The translations under genes were made by a program, and so were the position numbers. A stretch of DNA of 64,000 bases, from contig CALSNJ010000002.1 in assembly GCA_943787745.1 (NCBI GenBank), positions 518,904 to 582,903 on the forward strand. Direction: 5' to 3'. Under the pieces are notes generated by a model, which did no database searches, was not told where the DNA came from, and saw only the letters and a list, made by a program, of their open reading frames with translations. Below are positions 63,307-64,000 of this stretch, piece by piece; within the stretch, counting starts at the first letter, position 1, and every line of letters starts with the position of its first letter. This DNA is from an uncultured Alphaproteobacteria bacterium. Lineage in GTDB: Bacteria > Pseudomonadota > Alphaproteobacteria > UBA6615.

Positions 63307-64000
63307 ATGCGCGCAATCAAGCCGTCGACACTTGCGGCGCTGCCGTTCCTGATATTGGCGGGACCAGCGATCGCTGATCCGCAGATGCTCGGAGTCATCC
63401 AGACCGCATCTGCTGTTCCTCTTCAATGCACCGGCGCTGGCTGCACAGCAGAGTTGACTTCGATCTGCCTTCACGAGAAGCGTCCGACACCCATCTCGGG
63501 CTATCCCTATTTACCCCACAATCCAGACGCACTGCGGGTCACCGCAACACGCACCGACGGAACCAGGGTCCAACTCAACCCGGAATCCATTCTGAACTTC
63601 GCCGCGTCGCGGGGCTTCACCACAGTGCGCGTCAGCGTTCCTGCAGCCGTGATGGAGAATGCCGGACTTGTATCGCTGGCGGTTCAGGTGAAGAAACCTC
63701 TCACGCTCATTCCGGCCGGACAGACAGATGCACGCGCTGCGCCGCTAACCGAAGGCGATATCGAACTGGGTGCCGGCCCCATGCGGGCGACCGCCCAAAA
63801 TATCGTAGATGGCGACACCGACACCATGCATGCCAGCCAGGTGCTTGCCCGGATGATCGATGTATTGCCGACCCGAGGAAGAGCAGATTCGGACCTTCGG
63901 GCCGGGGTCTGGACGACCAACGCCGCGTCGCAGAGCGCCGGAATTTCTGAGCTCGGAAAACATCGTGCGCGCAGCACATATAATCGCTGCTACCGACAGA
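63307..64000 (+). CDS. Secreted protein of unknown function, 3' truncated by the window
   Basis: From ATG 63307 an open frame continues to the window end (231 codons visible). A signal peptide ([18 protein letters not shown], cleavage about residue 23) is followed by [20 protein letters not shown], then [20 protein letters not shown] with four Cys between residues ~42 and 53 and a mostly beta-rich region. I do not recognise the family. The ribosome site GGGAGAAAC lies 6-14 nt upstream. Divergent from trmFO. Confidence 0.7.
   Translation, partial: MRAIKPSTLAALPFLILAGPAIADPQMLGVIQTASAVPLQCTGAGCTAELTSICLHEKRPTPISGYPYLPHNPDALRVTATRTDGTRVQLNPESILNFAASRGFTTVRVSVPAAVMENAGLVSLAVQVKKPLTLIPAGQTDARAAPLTEGDIELGAGPMRATAQNIVDGDTDTMHASQVLARMIDVLPTRGRADSDLRAGVWTTNAASQSAGISELGKHRARSTYNRCYRQ

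Noticed and set aside
1-64000. CRISPR arrays, prophage, IS elements or integrase/attachment sites
   Set aside because: I found no spaced direct repeats, transposase, integrase or phage genes; the two tRNA genes have no integrase or duplicated ends next to them.

Overview
The window looks like a chromosomal segment of an alphaproteobacterium, probably a free-living aerobic (perhaps marine) heterotroph. The main evidence is gene order. One block reads pcm-like / tolC / DUF2497(popZ) / valS. The other reads erpA / dgt / argS / SPOR / nagZ / scpAB / tatABC / serS / surE / pcm / nlpD / yajC / secDF / Mth938-like / squalene-synthase-like, which is a classic alphaproteobacterial housekeeping arrangement. 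A PAS_5-type protein, moderately high GC by eye, many ATGA/TAATG gene couplings and the absence of any prophage, IS element or CRISPR array agree with this. I cannot name the genus.

Left part (1-18,300) is accessory metabolism. It holds a truncated TauD-type dioxygenase, a dienelactone hydrolase, malonyl-CoA decarboxylase, an SDR lacking the catalytic Tyr, a YdhR / enoyl-reductase-like / DM13 operon, and a translationally coupled EamA transporter / type III polyketide synthase / ICMT-like methyltransferase cassette. These are followed by a PqiA-domain protein, an AhpD-like protein, a second EamA transporter, a decayed DUF1194 gene, a PAS protein, tRNA-Asn, a cyclase + VOC pair, a LysR regulator divergent from a quinone reductase, another MDR reductase and tRNA-Cys.

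Middle (18,300-36,900) starts with the pcm-like / tolC / popZ / valS block. popZ carries a one-base frameshift in its Glu-Pro repeat. Next come an AhpD-like protein, a REP-like palindrome, ilvD, and a six-gene run of a Gly-tailed membrane protein, LemA and four TPM-domain proteins. A minus-strand group follows with NIPSNAP, two tandem isopenicillin-N-synthase-like oxygenases and a membrane protein, then exonuclease III, a secreted alpha/beta hydrolase, and an HxlR regulator coupled to a nitronate monooxygenase.

Right part (36,900-64,000) has gabD, ending at a strong shared terminator, and then the long housekeeping block. The NDUFAF3-like (Mth938) and NDUFAF6-like (squalene-synthase fold without the Asp motif) genes lie near SecDF, with a urate-hydroxylase-like membrane gene and a 31-codon small membrane protein between them. 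Downstream are Fe-SOD, a minus-strand cupin / VOC / VOC / methyltransferase / trmFO group, and a secreted protein cut by the window end.

The most interesting items are the type III PKS cassette, the LemA/four-TPM cluster, the popZ frameshift, the decayed DUF1194 gene, the small membrane protein at 57,767-57,862, and the GCAATTC repeats upstream of yajC. None is proved to be a new system from sequence alone.
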